Shown: one piece after another, positions 24,502 through 33,811 of the stretch
Position numbering within the stretch: the first letter of the stretch is position 1
Layout: each line of letters begins with the position of its first letter
The notes under the pieces: model-generated
Told to the model about the DNA's origin: nothing
The model's database searches: none
The model's input: only the letters and a program-made list of their open reading frames with translations
Assembly: GCA_963826145.1 (NCBI GenBank)
Contig: CAWGVW010000001.1
Coordinates: 1,302,001-1,366,000 of the forward strand
Reading direction: 5' to 3'
Origin: JBGPLJ01 sp963826145
GTDB lineage: Bacteria; Pseudomonadota; Gammaproteobacteria; Steroidobacterales; Steroidobacteraceae
DNA: 64,000 nucleotides
Position numbers and translations under genes: made by a program

Positions 24502-25785
24502 TCACCGCTTCTTCGAATGAAACTGAGCTTCTTCCGTTGAGCCAGTGAGCGCCGTGGTCGACGAGGTTCCGGCGCTGGCTACCTGCGTGACGTCGTCGAA
24601 ATAGCCGGCGCCGACTTCGCGCTGGTGCTTCGTGGCCGTATAACCTTTCGGCTCGGCGGCGAATTCCGCTTGCTGCAGCGACACGTAGGCAGTCATCTGC
24701 GAATCGCGATAGCCGCGCGCGAGCTCGAACATGCTGAAGTTGAGCGCATGAAATCCTGCGAGTGTAACGAACTGAAATTTGTAGCCGAGCGCGCCGAGCT
24801 CCCGCTGGAACTTTGCGATGGTCGCGTCGTCGAGCTTCTTCTTCCAGTTGAACGACGGCGAGCAGTTATAGGCGAGGAGCTTTCCCGGATAGCGCTTGTG
24901 CACGCCCTCGGCGAAAGCTTTCGCCTCTTGCAGATCCGGTACGCCGGTTTCGCACCAAACGAGGTCCGCGTACGGCGCATAGGCAATGCCACGGGCGATC
25001 GCGGATTCGATTCCCGATCGCACATGGAAGAACCCTTCCGCCGTGCGTTCGCGCTTCTCAAGGAATACACGATCGCGCTCATCGACATCCGCCGTCAGGA
25101 GACTTGCCGATTCGGCATCAGTGCGAGCCACCAGCACCGTTGGCACGCCGCAGATGTCCGCTGCCAAGCGCGCGGCTACCAGTTTGTTGATCGCTTCCTG
25201 CGTCGGCACGAGGACTTTGCCGCCCATGTGCCCGCACTTCTTCGCGGATGATAGCTGGTCTTCGAAATGTACGCCGGCAGCGCCCGCTTCGATCATCGCC
25301 TTCATCAATTCGAAAGCATTGAGCACACCGCCGAAGCCAGCCTCGGCGTCCGCTACGATCGGTTTGAACCAATCCGTTTCCGAGCGGCCTTCGGCGTGGT
25401 CGATCTGATCAGCGCGCTGCAAGGTGTTATTGATGCGCTTGACGACCGCGGGCACGGAATCCGCGGGATAGAGAGACTGATCGGGGTACATCTGTCCGGA
25501 GAGATTGGCGTCTCCTGCTACCTGCCAGCCCGACAGGTAGATCGCGTCGAGACCTGCCTTGACCTGTTGCATCGCCTGGTTCCCGGTCAGGGCACCGAGC
25601 GCATTTACGAACGGCTTCTCATGCAGGTAGCGCCAGAGCTTTTCAGCACCCAGACGCGCGAGCGAGTACTCGATCGCAACCGAGCCACGCAGCCGGATGA
25701 CGTCGGCTCCTTTGTACGGACGAGCCACGCCTTGCCAGCGCGAGTTGGTTCGCCAGTCACTCTCCAAGCGCGCAGCGTCATTCAT
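24502..25785 (-). CDS. aceA: isocitrate lyase
   Basis: 427-residue isocitrate lyase; the catalytic signature is KKCGHMGGKVL with the active-site Cys, preceded by HFEDQLSSA. It splits isocitrate to glyoxylate and succinate in the glyoxylate shunt, allowing growth on acetate or fatty acids. Malate synthase is the next gene upstream (43-nt gap), forming an aceB-aceA operon. No aceK is present here. Transcription may continue into uvrC, 19 nt downstream. Confidence 0.96.
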   Translation of the reverse strand: MNDAARLESDWRTNSRWQGVARPYKGADVIRLRGSVAIEYSLARLGAEKLWRYLHEKPFVNALGALTGNQAMQQVKAGLDAIYLSGWQVAGDANLSGQMYPDQSLYPADSVPAVVKRINNTLQRADQIDHAEGRSETDWFKPIVADAEAGFGGVLNAFELMKAMIEAGAAGVHFEDQLSSAKKCGHMGGKVLVPTQEAINKLVAARLAADICGVPTVLVARTDAESASLLTADVDERDRVFLEKRERTAEGFFHVRSGIESAIARGIAYAPYADLVWCETGVPDLQEAKAFAEGVHKRYPGKLLAYNCSPSFNWKKKLDDATIAKFQRELGALGYKFQFVTLAGFHALNFSMFELARGYRDSQMTAYVSLQQAEFAAEPKGYTATKHQREVGAGYFDDVTQVASAGTSSTTALTGSTEEAQFHSKKR

Positions 25786-25811
25786 CGATAGGACCCCACG
25801 AATAAGTGTCG

Positions 25812-25817
25812 ATTATA
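25812..25817 (-). promoter_or_regulatory. possible -10 box upstream of aceA
   Basis: The 43-nt gap between aceB and aceA contains a perfect TATAAT on the minus strand, about 27 nt before the aceA start. No good -35 is visible at 16-18 bp spacing, so an aceA-specific promoter is only suggested. Confidence 0.35.
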
Positions 25818-25828
25818 GAGTGAATTCG

Positions 25829-27424
25829 TCAGTCGATTTCCCGGTAGGCCGCGAGAGTGAGAAATGCGGCGAAGTCCGTGCGCGCCGTCAAGTCATCGAC
25901 GAGCGCGGCGGCCTTCGCGAGATGCGCCGCCGCAGCCGCACCGTGCCCAGCCATCGCCGTGAGCCGCGCTTGCTCGTCGGCGAGCAGTCGCCGCACAAGG
26001 TCCAGCGTGATCCGCGTGCCATCGTCCAGCACCCCGGCCTCGTGGTGCACCCATTGCCAGAGCTGGGCACGCGAGATTTCAGCCGTAGCGGCGTCTTCCA
26101 TGAGATTGTTGATCGGCACACAGCCATTGCCACCAAGCCAGGCGGCCATGTATTGCAGCGCGACGCTGACATTGTTGCGCAGGCCCGCTGCCGTGATTTT
26201 TCCCTTGGGGGTAGCCAGGAGGTCCCTTGCGGTCACAGAGACATCCTCGCGCAATCGTTGCAGCTGGTTCGGGCCGGGCATGTGACCGTCGAAGATCTCC
26301 ATCGCAATCGGCACAAGGCCCGGGTGAGCGACCCAGGTTCCATCATGTCCATCCCTGGCCTCGCGCTCCTTGTCAGCGCGCACCTTTTGCAGTGCCTCTT
26401 CGTTCGCCACTGGATCATTCTTGATCGGTATCTGCGCCGCCATTCCGCCCATTGCGAAGGCACCGCGCCGATGGCAGGTCTTGATGACGAGCTGCGAATA
26501 GGACCGCAAGAAGTGACTTGTCATTGTCACTTGCTGTCGATCTGGCAGGACGAAATCCGGACGCCTGCTGAATTTCTTTATGAAACTGAAGATGTAGTCC
26601 CAGCGCCCGCAATTCAGACCGACGATGTTGTCGCGTAGCTCATGGAGAATCTCCTCCATCTCGAACGCCGCGAGGATGGTCTCGATCAGAACCGTAACCT
26701 TGACCGTACCCGGCGCGAGTTGCAGAGCCGCCTCCGCATGCCTGATGACGTCGGCCCACAGCCGCGCCTCGATGTGATTTTCGAGTTTCGGGAGGTAGAA
26801 GTATGGGCCCGTGCGGCGCTTGCCGAGTTCGGCTGCGTTGTGAAAGAGATATAGTCCAAAATCAACGAATGCGCCGGGTACCGGCATCTCGTCAACGAAC
26901 CAATGCTTTTCGGGAAGATGCCAACCACGCGGGCGCACCATCAGGACCGCGGTCTTCGCTTGCAGCCTGTAGTCCTTGCCTTCTGGCGAGCGGAAGCCGA
27001 TCGTTCGCCGGACTGCATCGCGCAGATTGATTTGTCCACGAATGACGTTGTCCCAGGTGGGCGTCAGGGAGTCTTCGCAGTCAGCCATGAACACGCGCGC
27101 GCCGGAATTGAGCGCGTTGATGATCATTTTGCGCTCGGTAGGCCCCGTAATCTCGACGCGCCGATCCAGAAGATCCTCGGGAATCGCAGCCGTGTGCCAA
27201 TCGCCCTCACGAATCGCTCGCGTCTCGACGAGGAAATCCGGCAAGGCGCCGGCGTCCAGTTCACGCTGGCGCTGCTCACGTCGCCGCAGGAGTTCCGCGA
27301 CCCGGTCGCGGAATGTTCGTGCGATCGCTGCGACGAATTCCTGAGCTTCCGAGGTCAAAATCTGATCAAAGCCAGGCTCTGTGGATCCGGAGATGCGGGT
27401 GCCGGTCGGTGAGGTGATTTGCAA
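25829..27424 (-). CDS. aceB: malate synthase A
   Basis: 531-residue malate synthase A, condensing glyoxylate with acetyl-CoA. Family blocks include RRVEITGPTERKMIINALNS, FMADCEDSLTPTW, GLNCGRWDYIFSFIK, GAFAMGGMAAQIP and the C-terminal NGCVPINNLMEDAATAEISR. The start is set at a TTG (27424) preceded by GGAG eight bases upstream; it gives almost the length of the E. coli enzyme. An ATG at 27538 would add 38 residues with no counterpart in the family and no ribosome binding site. It is the first gene of aceBA. Confidence 0.93.
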   Translation of the reverse strand: MQITSPTGTRISGSTEPGFDQILTSEAQEFVAAIARTFRDRVAELLRRREQRQRELDAGALPDFLVETRAIREGDWHTAAIPEDLLDRRVEITGPTERKMIINALNSGARVFMADCEDSLTPTWDNVIRGQINLRDAVRRTIGFRSPEGKDYRLQAKTAVLMVRPRGWHLPEKHWFVDEMPVPGAFVDFGLYLFHNAAELGKRRTGPYFYLPKLENHIEARLWADVIRHAEAALQLAPGTVKVTVLIETILAAFEMEEILHELRDNIVGLNCGRWDYIFSFIKKFSRRPDFVLPDRQQVTMTSHFLRSYSQLVIKTCHRRGAFAMGGMAAQIPIKNDPVANEEALQKVRADKEREARDGHDGTWVAHPGLVPIAMEIFDGHMPGPNQLQRLREDVSVTARDLLATPKGKITAAGLRNNVSVALQYMAAWLGGNGCVPINNLMEDAATAEISRAQLWQWVHHEAGVLDDGTRITLDLVRRLLADEQARLTAMAGHGAAAAAHLAKAAALVDDLTARTDFAAFLTLAAYREID

Positions 27425-27582
27425 TCTAGCGACTCCAGCAAAGGGTGTCGCTGCGAGCGAGCGACCGAACGCGATAGAGGCTAACGAGCGTTGCGCCGGG
27501 CGATCAAGTATCCTTGAAAACGTTCGGGTAATATACATTAACTAACACTTCTACATGATTGTTTTCTCTAGGTCATACTCGC

Positions 27583-28182
27583 GTGCCGTTCATTGTTTTC
27601 AATAAACCCTTCGGAGTGCTGAGCCAGTTCACTGACCAGTCCGACCGCAACACCCTCGCCTCCTACATCAGCTGTTCGTCCGTGCGTGTCGCGGGCCGTC
27701 TCGACTTCGACAGTGAGGGTCTGCTGCTCCTGACCGATCACGGCGCATTGCAGGCGCGAATCACTCAGCCGGTATCGCACCTCGCCAAGACATACTGGGT
27801 GCAAGTCGAGGGCGAACCGCCGGAGGCCGCACTCGTGCGACTGCGCAAAGGCATCAAATTCGCGGATGTGCAGGCGCTGCCTGCTCGCGTTGAGCGCTTG
27901 AGTGGCGCGCCCGCTGGACTGTGGCCACGAGATCCGCCGATCCGGTTTCGGGCAAACATGCCGACGTCGTGGCTGGCGCTGACTATTGTCGAGGGTCGCA
28001 ATCGTCAGGTTCGACGCATGACGGCCGCGGCCGGTTTTCCGACTTTGCGTCTCATTCGCACGCAAATCGGACCCTGGAATCTTGACGGCCTGGCGCCCGG
28101 CGAGTGGCGGGAGATGACAACGGACGATGCGTGGACGGCGATGGATCGCTTCAGGTCGAACGCCGCGCGCGGCGCGCGATGA
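27583..28182 (+). CDS. rluE: 23S rRNA pseudouridine synthase, RluE-like
   Basis: 199-residue RsuA-family synthase without an S4 domain. The catalytic Asp is in VAGRLDFDSEGLLLLT. PPIRFRANMPTSWLALTIVE then GRNRQVRRMTAAAGFPTLRL match RluE, which modifies U2457 of 23S rRNA. It starts at a GTG (27583); a TTG at 27559 is an alternative. It is divergent from aceB, and its 3' end overlaps the end of the convergent DAHP synthase gene by 32 nt. Confidence 0.88.
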   Translation: MPFIVFNKPFGVLSQFTDQSDRNTLASYISCSSVRVAGRLDFDSEGLLLLTDHGALQARITQPVSHLAKTYWVQVEGEPPEAALVRLRKGIKFADVQALPARVERLSGAPAGLWPRDPPIRFRANMPTSWLALTIVEGRNRQVRRMTAAAGFPTLRLIRTQIGPWNLDGLAPGEWREMTTDDAWTAMDRFRSNAARGAR

Positions 28183-29509
28183 GCATGGCGAGTTCCATTG
28201 CCTGCTCATAGTTGAGCCTGGGGTCGACCTGCGAACGGTATGCGCGCGCCAGATCCGCTTCGGTCAATCCGCGGGCACCGCCCATGCATTCCGTCACATC
28301 ATCGCCCGTGAGTTCGAAGTGCACGCCGCCGAGATGCGACCCGGACCGCGCGTGAATGTCGAACGCCTGCTCGAGTTCGCTCTGGATGTTTTCGAAGCGT
28401 CGGGTCTTGAAGCCGCTCGTCGTCGATTCGGTATTGCCGTGCATCGGGTCGCAGGACCAGAGGACCGTTTGCCCGGTGGCCCGCACTGTTTCAATGAGTG
28501 GCGGCAGCGCCTTGTCGATGGCACGCGCTCCGAACCGGTGAATCAGCGTGAGGCGCCCCGGCTCGTTGTTGGGATTGAGAATGTGCACCAACTGCTGCAG
28601 CCATTCGCTGTTCATGCTCTCGCCCACCTTAACTGCGATCGGATTCGCGATGCCACGAAAGAACTCGATGTGCGCCCCTTCAAGCTCGGCCGTACGCATG
28701 CCTATCCACGGCATGTGGGCCGAGAGGTTGTACCAGCGCTGCTGCCGCGGGATGAGTCTTGTCTGCGCCTGTTCATAGATGAGGTGCAGGCCCTCATGGC
28801 TCGTGAAGAAATCGAGACGGCTCAACTCGTGCACACGCTGGCCGCTGATTGATTCGAAGAAGTCGAGCGAGTCCGCAATCGATTGCACGATGCGCTGGTA
28901 TGCCTCTTTCAGGGGCGTGTGGTGCATGAAATCGAGGTTCCAGTACTCCGGGTGATGCAGGTCGGCAAAGCCGCCGGCGACCAGTGAGCGCACGAAGTTG
29001 CAGGTGAGCGCCGCCCGCTCGTACCCGCGCAGGAGCAGCTGCGGATCCGGTTCGCGCGCCTCACGGGTGAACGCCACGCCATTCACGATGTCGCCGCGGT
29101 AGCTCGGCAGTGTCACGCCGTCACGCGACTCGGTTTCCGCGGAGCGCGGCTTTGCGTACTGGCCAGCGATACGTCCCACCCGCACGATCGGTTTCTTCAG
29201 TCCGTGAAGCAGCACCAGGCTCATCTGCAGAAGGATCTTGAGCTTCTGCGCGATCTGATTCGACTCACAATCCTCGAATGTTTCGGCGCAGTCCCCACCC
29301 TGCAACAGGAAGCGCTCGCCGCGCTGTGCCGATGCAATTTGTTCACGCAGCGACTCGATTTCCCAGGAGACGACAATAGGTGGCAGGCGCGAAAGCTCGG
29401 CGACCACGCGTTCGACAGCGGCGGCATCGGCATAGCGGGGTTGATGCCGAGCCGCTTTCGTTTGCCAGCTGGCAGGATGCCAGTCGGTCGCAGGGGGATT
29501 ACGCGCCAT
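28151..29509 (-). CDS. class II 3-deoxy-7-phosphoheptulonate synthase
   Basis: 452-residue class II (plant/mycobacterial type) DAHP synthase, the first step of the shikimate pathway. Signatures are LLQGGDCAETFEDC, VRVGRIAGQYAKPRS and LWSCDPMHGNTES. The start at 29509 (MARNPPATDWHPASW) matches the usual class II N-terminus; an upstream extension of 90 residues is rejected. A second, unrelated class I DAHP synthase lies at 46221-47330. Confidence 0.94.
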   Translation of the reverse strand: MARNPPATDWHPASWQTKAARHQPRYADAAAVERVVAELSRLPPIVVSWEIESLREQIASAQRGERFLLQGGDCAETFEDCESNQIAQKLKILLQMSLVLLHGLKKPIVRVGRIAGQYAKPRSAETESRDGVTLPSYRGDIVNGVAFTREAREPDPQLLLRGYERAALTCNFVRSLVAGGFADLHHPEYWNLDFMHHTPLKEAYQRIVQSIADSLDFFESISGQRVHELSRLDFFTSHEGLHLIYEQAQTRLIPRQQRWYNLSAHMPWIGMRTAELEGAHIEFFRGIANPIAVKVGESMNSEWLQQLVHILNPNNEPGRLTLIHRFGARAIDKALPPLIETVRATGQTVLWSCDPMHGNTESTTSGFKTRRFENIQSELEQAFDIHARSGSHLGGVHFELTGDDVTECMGGARGLTEADLARAYRSQVDPRLNYEQAMELAMLIARRARRST

Positions 29510-29732
29510 TTCCGTGATCGTACACAGCGCTGCAACGCGTCGCAAAATGATCTTGCCTGCAAGGGTGGCAACCGTGCGCGTGCCAAGGCAGAATGCGCGC
29601 CCTCTCGGGGCCGGCCATGGCAAGTGCGGTAGATCCTTGCCGCTATGACATCGAGCCACTGCGGCACGTGGATTGGCTGGTTGGGCTGGGTGTTTCGGCC
29701 GCCGGTGGCCCGCGAAAGATTGGGGACCATTC

Positions 29733-30899
29733 ATGCATCGTGTATTGATTCTCGGCGCCGGCAAGATTGGCGCACTCATCGCCGGCTTGCTCGGCGAATC
29801 CGAGGACTACAAGGTCTGGCTCGCCGATGTGAACGCCAATGCGGCGGCGTCCGTTGCCAAGGCTCACGGGCTAGCCAACGTCACCGCGGTGACAATGGAC
29901 GCCGCGGAGCGAACGGCGCTCGACAGGCAGCTGGTACAGCACCCAGTCGATGCCGTGATTTCAAGCCTGCCGTATTACTGCAATATTGGCGTGGCCGAGG
30001 CGGCACGAGCGGCCGGCGCGCATTATTTTGATCTGACGGAGGATGTCGAGGTAACCCGTGCGGTTCGTGCCATCGCCGAAGGCGCAAGACAGGCCTTCGT
30101 GCCGCAGTGCGGGCTCGCGCCCGGATTCATTTCCATTGCCGGCGCTGAACTGGTGACGCACTTCGATGAACTGCGATCCGTGAAGTTGCGCGTTGGCGCC
30201 CTGCCCCAGCATCCGAACAACGTGCTCAAGTATTCGCTCACCTGGTCCACCGAGGGACTCATCAACGAGTACGGGAATCCCTGTGAGTCGATCGTTCACG
30301 GCACGAAGATCGAAGCCGCACCGCTCGAGGGCCTGGAAGAGATTGCAATCGACGGCACGCTCTACGAGGCATTCAATACTTCTGGCGGGCTTGGCTCCCT
30401 GGGGGAGACTTACGGCGCCCGCTGCGAGACCATGAACTACAAGACCATCCGCTATCCCGGGCATTGCGCGCAGATGCGTCTGCTGATGAACGACCTGAAG
30501 CTCAATCACGATCGCGCGACGCTCAAGCGGGTACTGGAAAACGCCGTGCCCCAGACGCTGCAGGATGTAGTCATCGTATACGCGGCGGTCAGCGGCTTGC
30601 AGGACGGCGAGCTCCGTGAGGAAAACTACGTCAACAAGATCTATCCGCAGCTGATCGCGGGCCGGTTGTGGTCCGCCATTCAGGTGACTACTGCGGCCGG
30701 AATCACTGCGGTCGTCGACCTGGTCCTTGAACGTGCCGGACGCTATCAGGGATTCGTTGCACAGGAGCAGTTCCGCCTGCCAGAAATTCTCGACAACCGC
30801 TTTGGTCGCTACTACGCACCCGGCGGCACGAAGGACGTCTCATCCCGCGTAGTCGTGTCGGGTCAAGCAGGGCATCAGCGCAAGCAGCGAGTCGATTAG
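29733..30899 (+). CDS. saccharopine dehydrogenase-family protein (possible lysine 6-dehydrogenase)
   Basis: 388-residue NAD(P)-binding protein starting MHRVLILGAGKIGALIAG; GGGGA just upstream of the ATG supports the start. The Rossmann domain is followed by the saccharopine dehydrogenase C-terminal domain (CGLAPGFISIAGAELV onward). It lies 9 nt before an ALDH7-type dehydrogenase. The pair could turn lysine or saccharopine into 2-aminoadipate semialdehyde and then 2-aminoadipate. Lysine 6-dehydrogenase belongs to this same family and size class, which would explain the absence of a lysine-ketoglutarate reductase gene next to it. Substrate is inferred. Confidence 0.82.
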   Translation: MHRVLILGAGKIGALIAGLLGESEDYKVWLADVNANAAASVAKAHGLANVTAVTMDAAERTALDRQLVQHPVDAVISSLPYYCNIGVAEAARAAGAHYFDLTEDVEVTRAVRAIAEGARQAFVPQCGLAPGFISIAGAELVTHFDELRSVKLRVGALPQHPNNVLKYSLTWSTEGLINEYGNPCESIVHGTKIEAAPLEGLEEIAIDGTLYEAFNTSGGLGSLGETYGARCETMNYKTIRYPGHCAQMRLLMNDLKLNHDRATLKRVLENAVPQTLQDVVIVYAAVSGLQDGELREENYVNKIYPQLIAGRLWSAIQVTTAAGITAVVDLVLERAGRYQGFVAQEQFRLPEILDNRFGRYYAPGGTKDVSSRVVVSGQAGHQRKQRVD

Positions 30900-30908
30900 G
30901 AGAGGACG

Positions 30909-32432
30909 ATGCGGGAAATACTGGCGGCACTTGAAATCGAAGCGGTGAACCCCGGCAGCTGGTCGGGCAGCGCAGGATGGTCGCACGACGAGCACGGCCC
31001 GCTTATCGAGTCGGTCAATCCCGCGACCAACGAGGTCATCGCGCGGGTGCGTGGCGCAACCCGCGCTGACTACGAAGCGATCGCGAACTCCGCTGTACAG
31101 ACCTTCGATGCCTGGCGGCGCACTCCGGCCCCGAAGCGGGGCGAGGTAATACGCCTCGTGGGCGAGGAACTGAGGCGTGTCAAGGACGCCCTGGGCACGC
31201 TCGTCTCGCTCGAAAACGGCAAGATCAAGCCGGAAGGCGACGGCGAAGTGCAGGAGATGATCGACATTGCGGACTTTGCAGTCGGCCAGTCGCGCATGCT
31301 GTATGGAAATTCGATGCATTCCGAGCGTGCTTCGCACCGGATGTACGAGCAGTGGCATCCGCTCGGCGTGGTCGGCGTGATTTCCGCGTTCAATTTTCCG
31401 GTCGCCGTTTGGGCCTGGAACGCGTTTCTCGCAGCCGTGTGCGGTGATGTGACGGTCTGGAAGCCGTCGCCGAAGACTCCGCTCAGTGCGATCGCGGTGC
31501 AGAAGGTCGTCAATCGAGTGCTGGCTCGCATCGGCACTCCGCCAATATTTCAGATGTTCATCGACGCCGGTACCGAACTCGCCGAACGCATGGTCGATGA
31601 CCCACGCGTCGCGCTCGTCTCCTTCACGGGATCGACTGCCGTCGGCCGCAAAGTCGGGGAAAGGGTTTCGAAGCGGCTCGGTAGAAGCCTGCTCGAGCTC
31701 GGTGGCAATAACGCGATCATTGTCGATGAGAGCGCCAATCTGGCACTCGCCGTGCCGTCAATTGTCTTCGGCGCCGTCGGCACCGCCGGACAGCGCTGCA
31801 CATCGACGCGCCGCGTCTTCGTACACGAAGCGCGACGTGAGGAGCTTGAACGCCGTTTGATCGCCGCGTATCGCCAAGTGAGGATAGGTGATCCGCTCGC
31901 CTCCGGTACTCTCATGGGGCCGCTTGTCGACAAGAACGCCGTGGAGCGGTATCAGTCAGCGATCGACGCTGCCAGGAGCGCTGGTGGCGAGGTCATTTAT
32001 GGCGGAAAGGCTCTGCCCGGCGAGGGTAACTACGTCGAACCGACGATCATCCGGGCGCGCAATGAGTGGCCGATCGTACGGAGCGAGACCTTTGCGCCGA
32101 TCCTGTACATCATTGCGGTGAATTCGCTCGACGAAGCCGTCGCGTTGCAGAACGATGCGGCGCACGGACTATCGTCGGCAATCTTCACGGACCGCCTGCA
32201 GAGCGCGGAGCTCTTTCTGTCCGCTGTCGGGAGCGACTGCGGAATCGCCAACGTCAATATCGGGACATCGGGTGCCGAGATCGGCGGCGCATTCGGCGGC
32301 GAAAAGGATACCGGTGGCGGACGTGAATCCGGTTCGGATTCGTGGAAGGCCTACATGCGCCGGCAGACGAACACGATCAACTGGAGCCGGGAGCTGCCGC
32401 TAGCGCAGGGAATCCGGTTCGACGTCGGCTAG
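30909..32432 (+). CDS. aldehyde dehydrogenase, ALDH7 (aminoadipate-semialdehyde dehydrogenase) type
   Basis: 507-residue aldehyde dehydrogenase. The NAD-binding motif FTGSTAVGRKVGE, the catalytic Glu in LLELGGNNAIIVDE, and the catalytic Cys in GTAGQRCTSTRR are intact. The sequence NNAIIVDESANL and the C-terminal GGAFGGEKDTGGGRESGSDS are typical of the antiquitin/ALDH7 group, which oxidises 2-aminoadipate 6-semialdehyde in lysine breakdown. It is co-transcribed with the saccharopine dehydrogenase-family gene. It ends 13 nt from the convergent sensor kinase gene. Confidence 0.9.
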   Translation: MREILAALEIEAVNPGSWSGSAGWSHDEHGPLIESVNPATNEVIARVRGATRADYEAIANSAVQTFDAWRRTPAPKRGEVIRLVGEELRRVKDALGTLVSLENGKIKPEGDGEVQEMIDIADFAVGQSRMLYGNSMHSERASHRMYEQWHPLGVVGVISAFNFPVAVWAWNAFLAAVCGDVTVWKPSPKTPLSAIAVQKVVNRVLARIGTPPIFQMFIDAGTELAERMVDDPRVALVSFTGSTAVGRKVGERVSKRLGRSLLELGGNNAIIVDESANLALAVPSIVFGAVGTAGQRCTSTRRVFVHEARREELERRLIAAYRQVRIGDPLASGTLMGPLVDKNAVERYQSAIDAARSAGGEVIYGGKALPGEGNYVEPTIIRARNEWPIVRSETFAPILYIIAVNSLDEAVALQNDAAHGLSSAIFTDRLQSAELFLSAVGSDCGIANVNIGTSGAEIGGAFGGEKDTGGGRESGSDSWKAYMRRQTNTINWSRELPLAQGIRFDVG

Positions 32433-32445
32433 TGCTGCCGGACCG

Positions 32446-33807
32446 TCACTTCGATTGCTTGCCAGGCAGCAACAGTTCGATCTGAGTTCCGCCAAGCACT
32501 GAATCGCCGATGGCAAGCCGCCCTCGGTATTGCTCGACAATATCGCGTGCCATGCTGAGGCCCAGGCCCTGGCCCGACGTCGTTTCATCGACGCGCACGC
32601 CGCGTTCAAGAATCCGCGTCCGCGCCGCCTCAGGAATTCCGGCACCATCGTCCTCAATGGTGATTTGAAGTGCATGATCTTCAGCTCGGCACCGGCCCCG
32701 GATCCGGACCGTTGATCGGCAATACTTGCAGGCGTTGTCGGCGATGTTGCCGAGCAGTTCCAGCAAGTCTCCCCGATCGCCGGCGAATTCGGCGCCAGGT
32801 TCGCACTCGATGAGGATCGAGAGGTCTTTCGTCGCGTAGACCCGAAGCAGTGCGACGCGAAGCTCGGCGAAGATCGGCAATATCGGAATCGATGCTTGAC
32901 CCAAGGTGGCGCCACCCGACGTGGCCGCCCGCCTCAACTGGTGCTGCACGATCTCGTCCATGCGCCTGACTTGCTCGACGACAATGCGATTCCGTTCGGA
33001 CGATTCGCCATTCTCTCCCAGCACGGCCCGCATCACGGCGATGGGCGTCTTGAGACTGTGCGCGAGATTTCCAAGTGTGTTGCGATAGCGCTCCAGTCGT
33101 CGCCTTTCGGAATTCATCAATGCATTTACCGCCTGAGTGACGCCGGCGAGCTCGGTCGGGTAGCCACCGCCCAGGTCCACGGCGTGGCCGGCCTGCACGG
33201 CGCCGACTTCACGCACGATTCGTCGCAATGGCGCCAACATCCGCCGCATGAGAACCGCAAGCGCGACGAGCAGCGCGGCCGCAATGCCGCCAAACCAGAG
33301 CAGCAGCTGTGTTCGAAATCTGGAAAGCTGCGACCTCGCCGGTGCGAGGCTTGCAGCCACCGAGAAGACGTAGTCTCGGGTCATGCGTGCGTCGAGTTCC
33401 CAATGAAATCCCGCACTCAGACTTGCGAGTTCGTCGCCGCCTGCAATTCGCATCCTATCGTAGCGCCTCGAACCTTGCGGCAGCGGTGGTCCAAAGGTAA
33501 CGCCTGTGCCCGCCGTGGACGGCGAGCGCCACATGACGGTGCCGGCGCTGTCGCGAATTTCCCCATACAAACCGGATCCCGGATTCGAGTATCGGGAATC
33601 GAGCAGTGCCACGGACGGAGCTATGCCGCCGTTTGCGTCCACGTCAGAGGCTGAAATCAAGGTGAGCACTTGTGCGTCGAGAAGTTCGCGCAACGACCGG
33701 TCGGAAAGATCGCGAAAGACGAAGTCGAGCGCGGCGATCGTCACACCGAAGAAAAGCAGCAGAAGAATGAGGAGCGATAACAGGAGCCGCGCGCTGAGAC
33801 TGTGCAT
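32446..33807 (-). CDS. PhoQ-like sensor histidine kinase
   Basis: 453-residue kinase: N-terminal membrane helix (8-28), a periplasmic sensor of about 135 residues, a second helix (about 166-188), HAMP, then the H-box LGNLAHSLKTPIAVMR with His250 as phosphorylation site, the N-box LLGNIADNACKY, G1 DDGAGIP and G2 GQGLGLSMA. Arrangement and neighbours match the PhoPQ-like system that sits with a PepSY protein in many proteobacteria. The signal sensed is unknown. It starts 4 nt after the regulator gene. Confidence 0.9.
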   Translation of the reverse strand: MHSLSARLLLSLLILLLLFFGVTIAALDFVFRDLSDRSLRELLDAQVLTLISASDVDANGGIAPSVALLDSRYSNPGSGLYGEIRDSAGTVMWRSPSTAGTGVTFGPPLPQGSRRYDRMRIAGGDELASLSAGFHWELDARMTRDYVFSVAASLAPARSQLSRFRTQLLLWFGGIAAALLVALAVLMRRMLAPLRRIVREVGAVQAGHAVDLGGGYPTELAGVTQAVNALMNSERRRLERYRNTLGNLAHSLKTPIAVMRAVLGENGESSERNRIVVEQVRRMDEIVQHQLRRAATSGGATLGQASIPILPIFAELRVALLRVYATKDLSILIECEPGAEFAGDRGDLLELLGNIADNACKYCRSTVRIRGRCRAEDHALQITIEDDGAGIPEAARTRILERGVRVDETTSGQGLGLSMARDIVEQYRGRLAIGDSVLGGTQIELLLPGKQSK

Positions 33808-33811
33808 ATCG

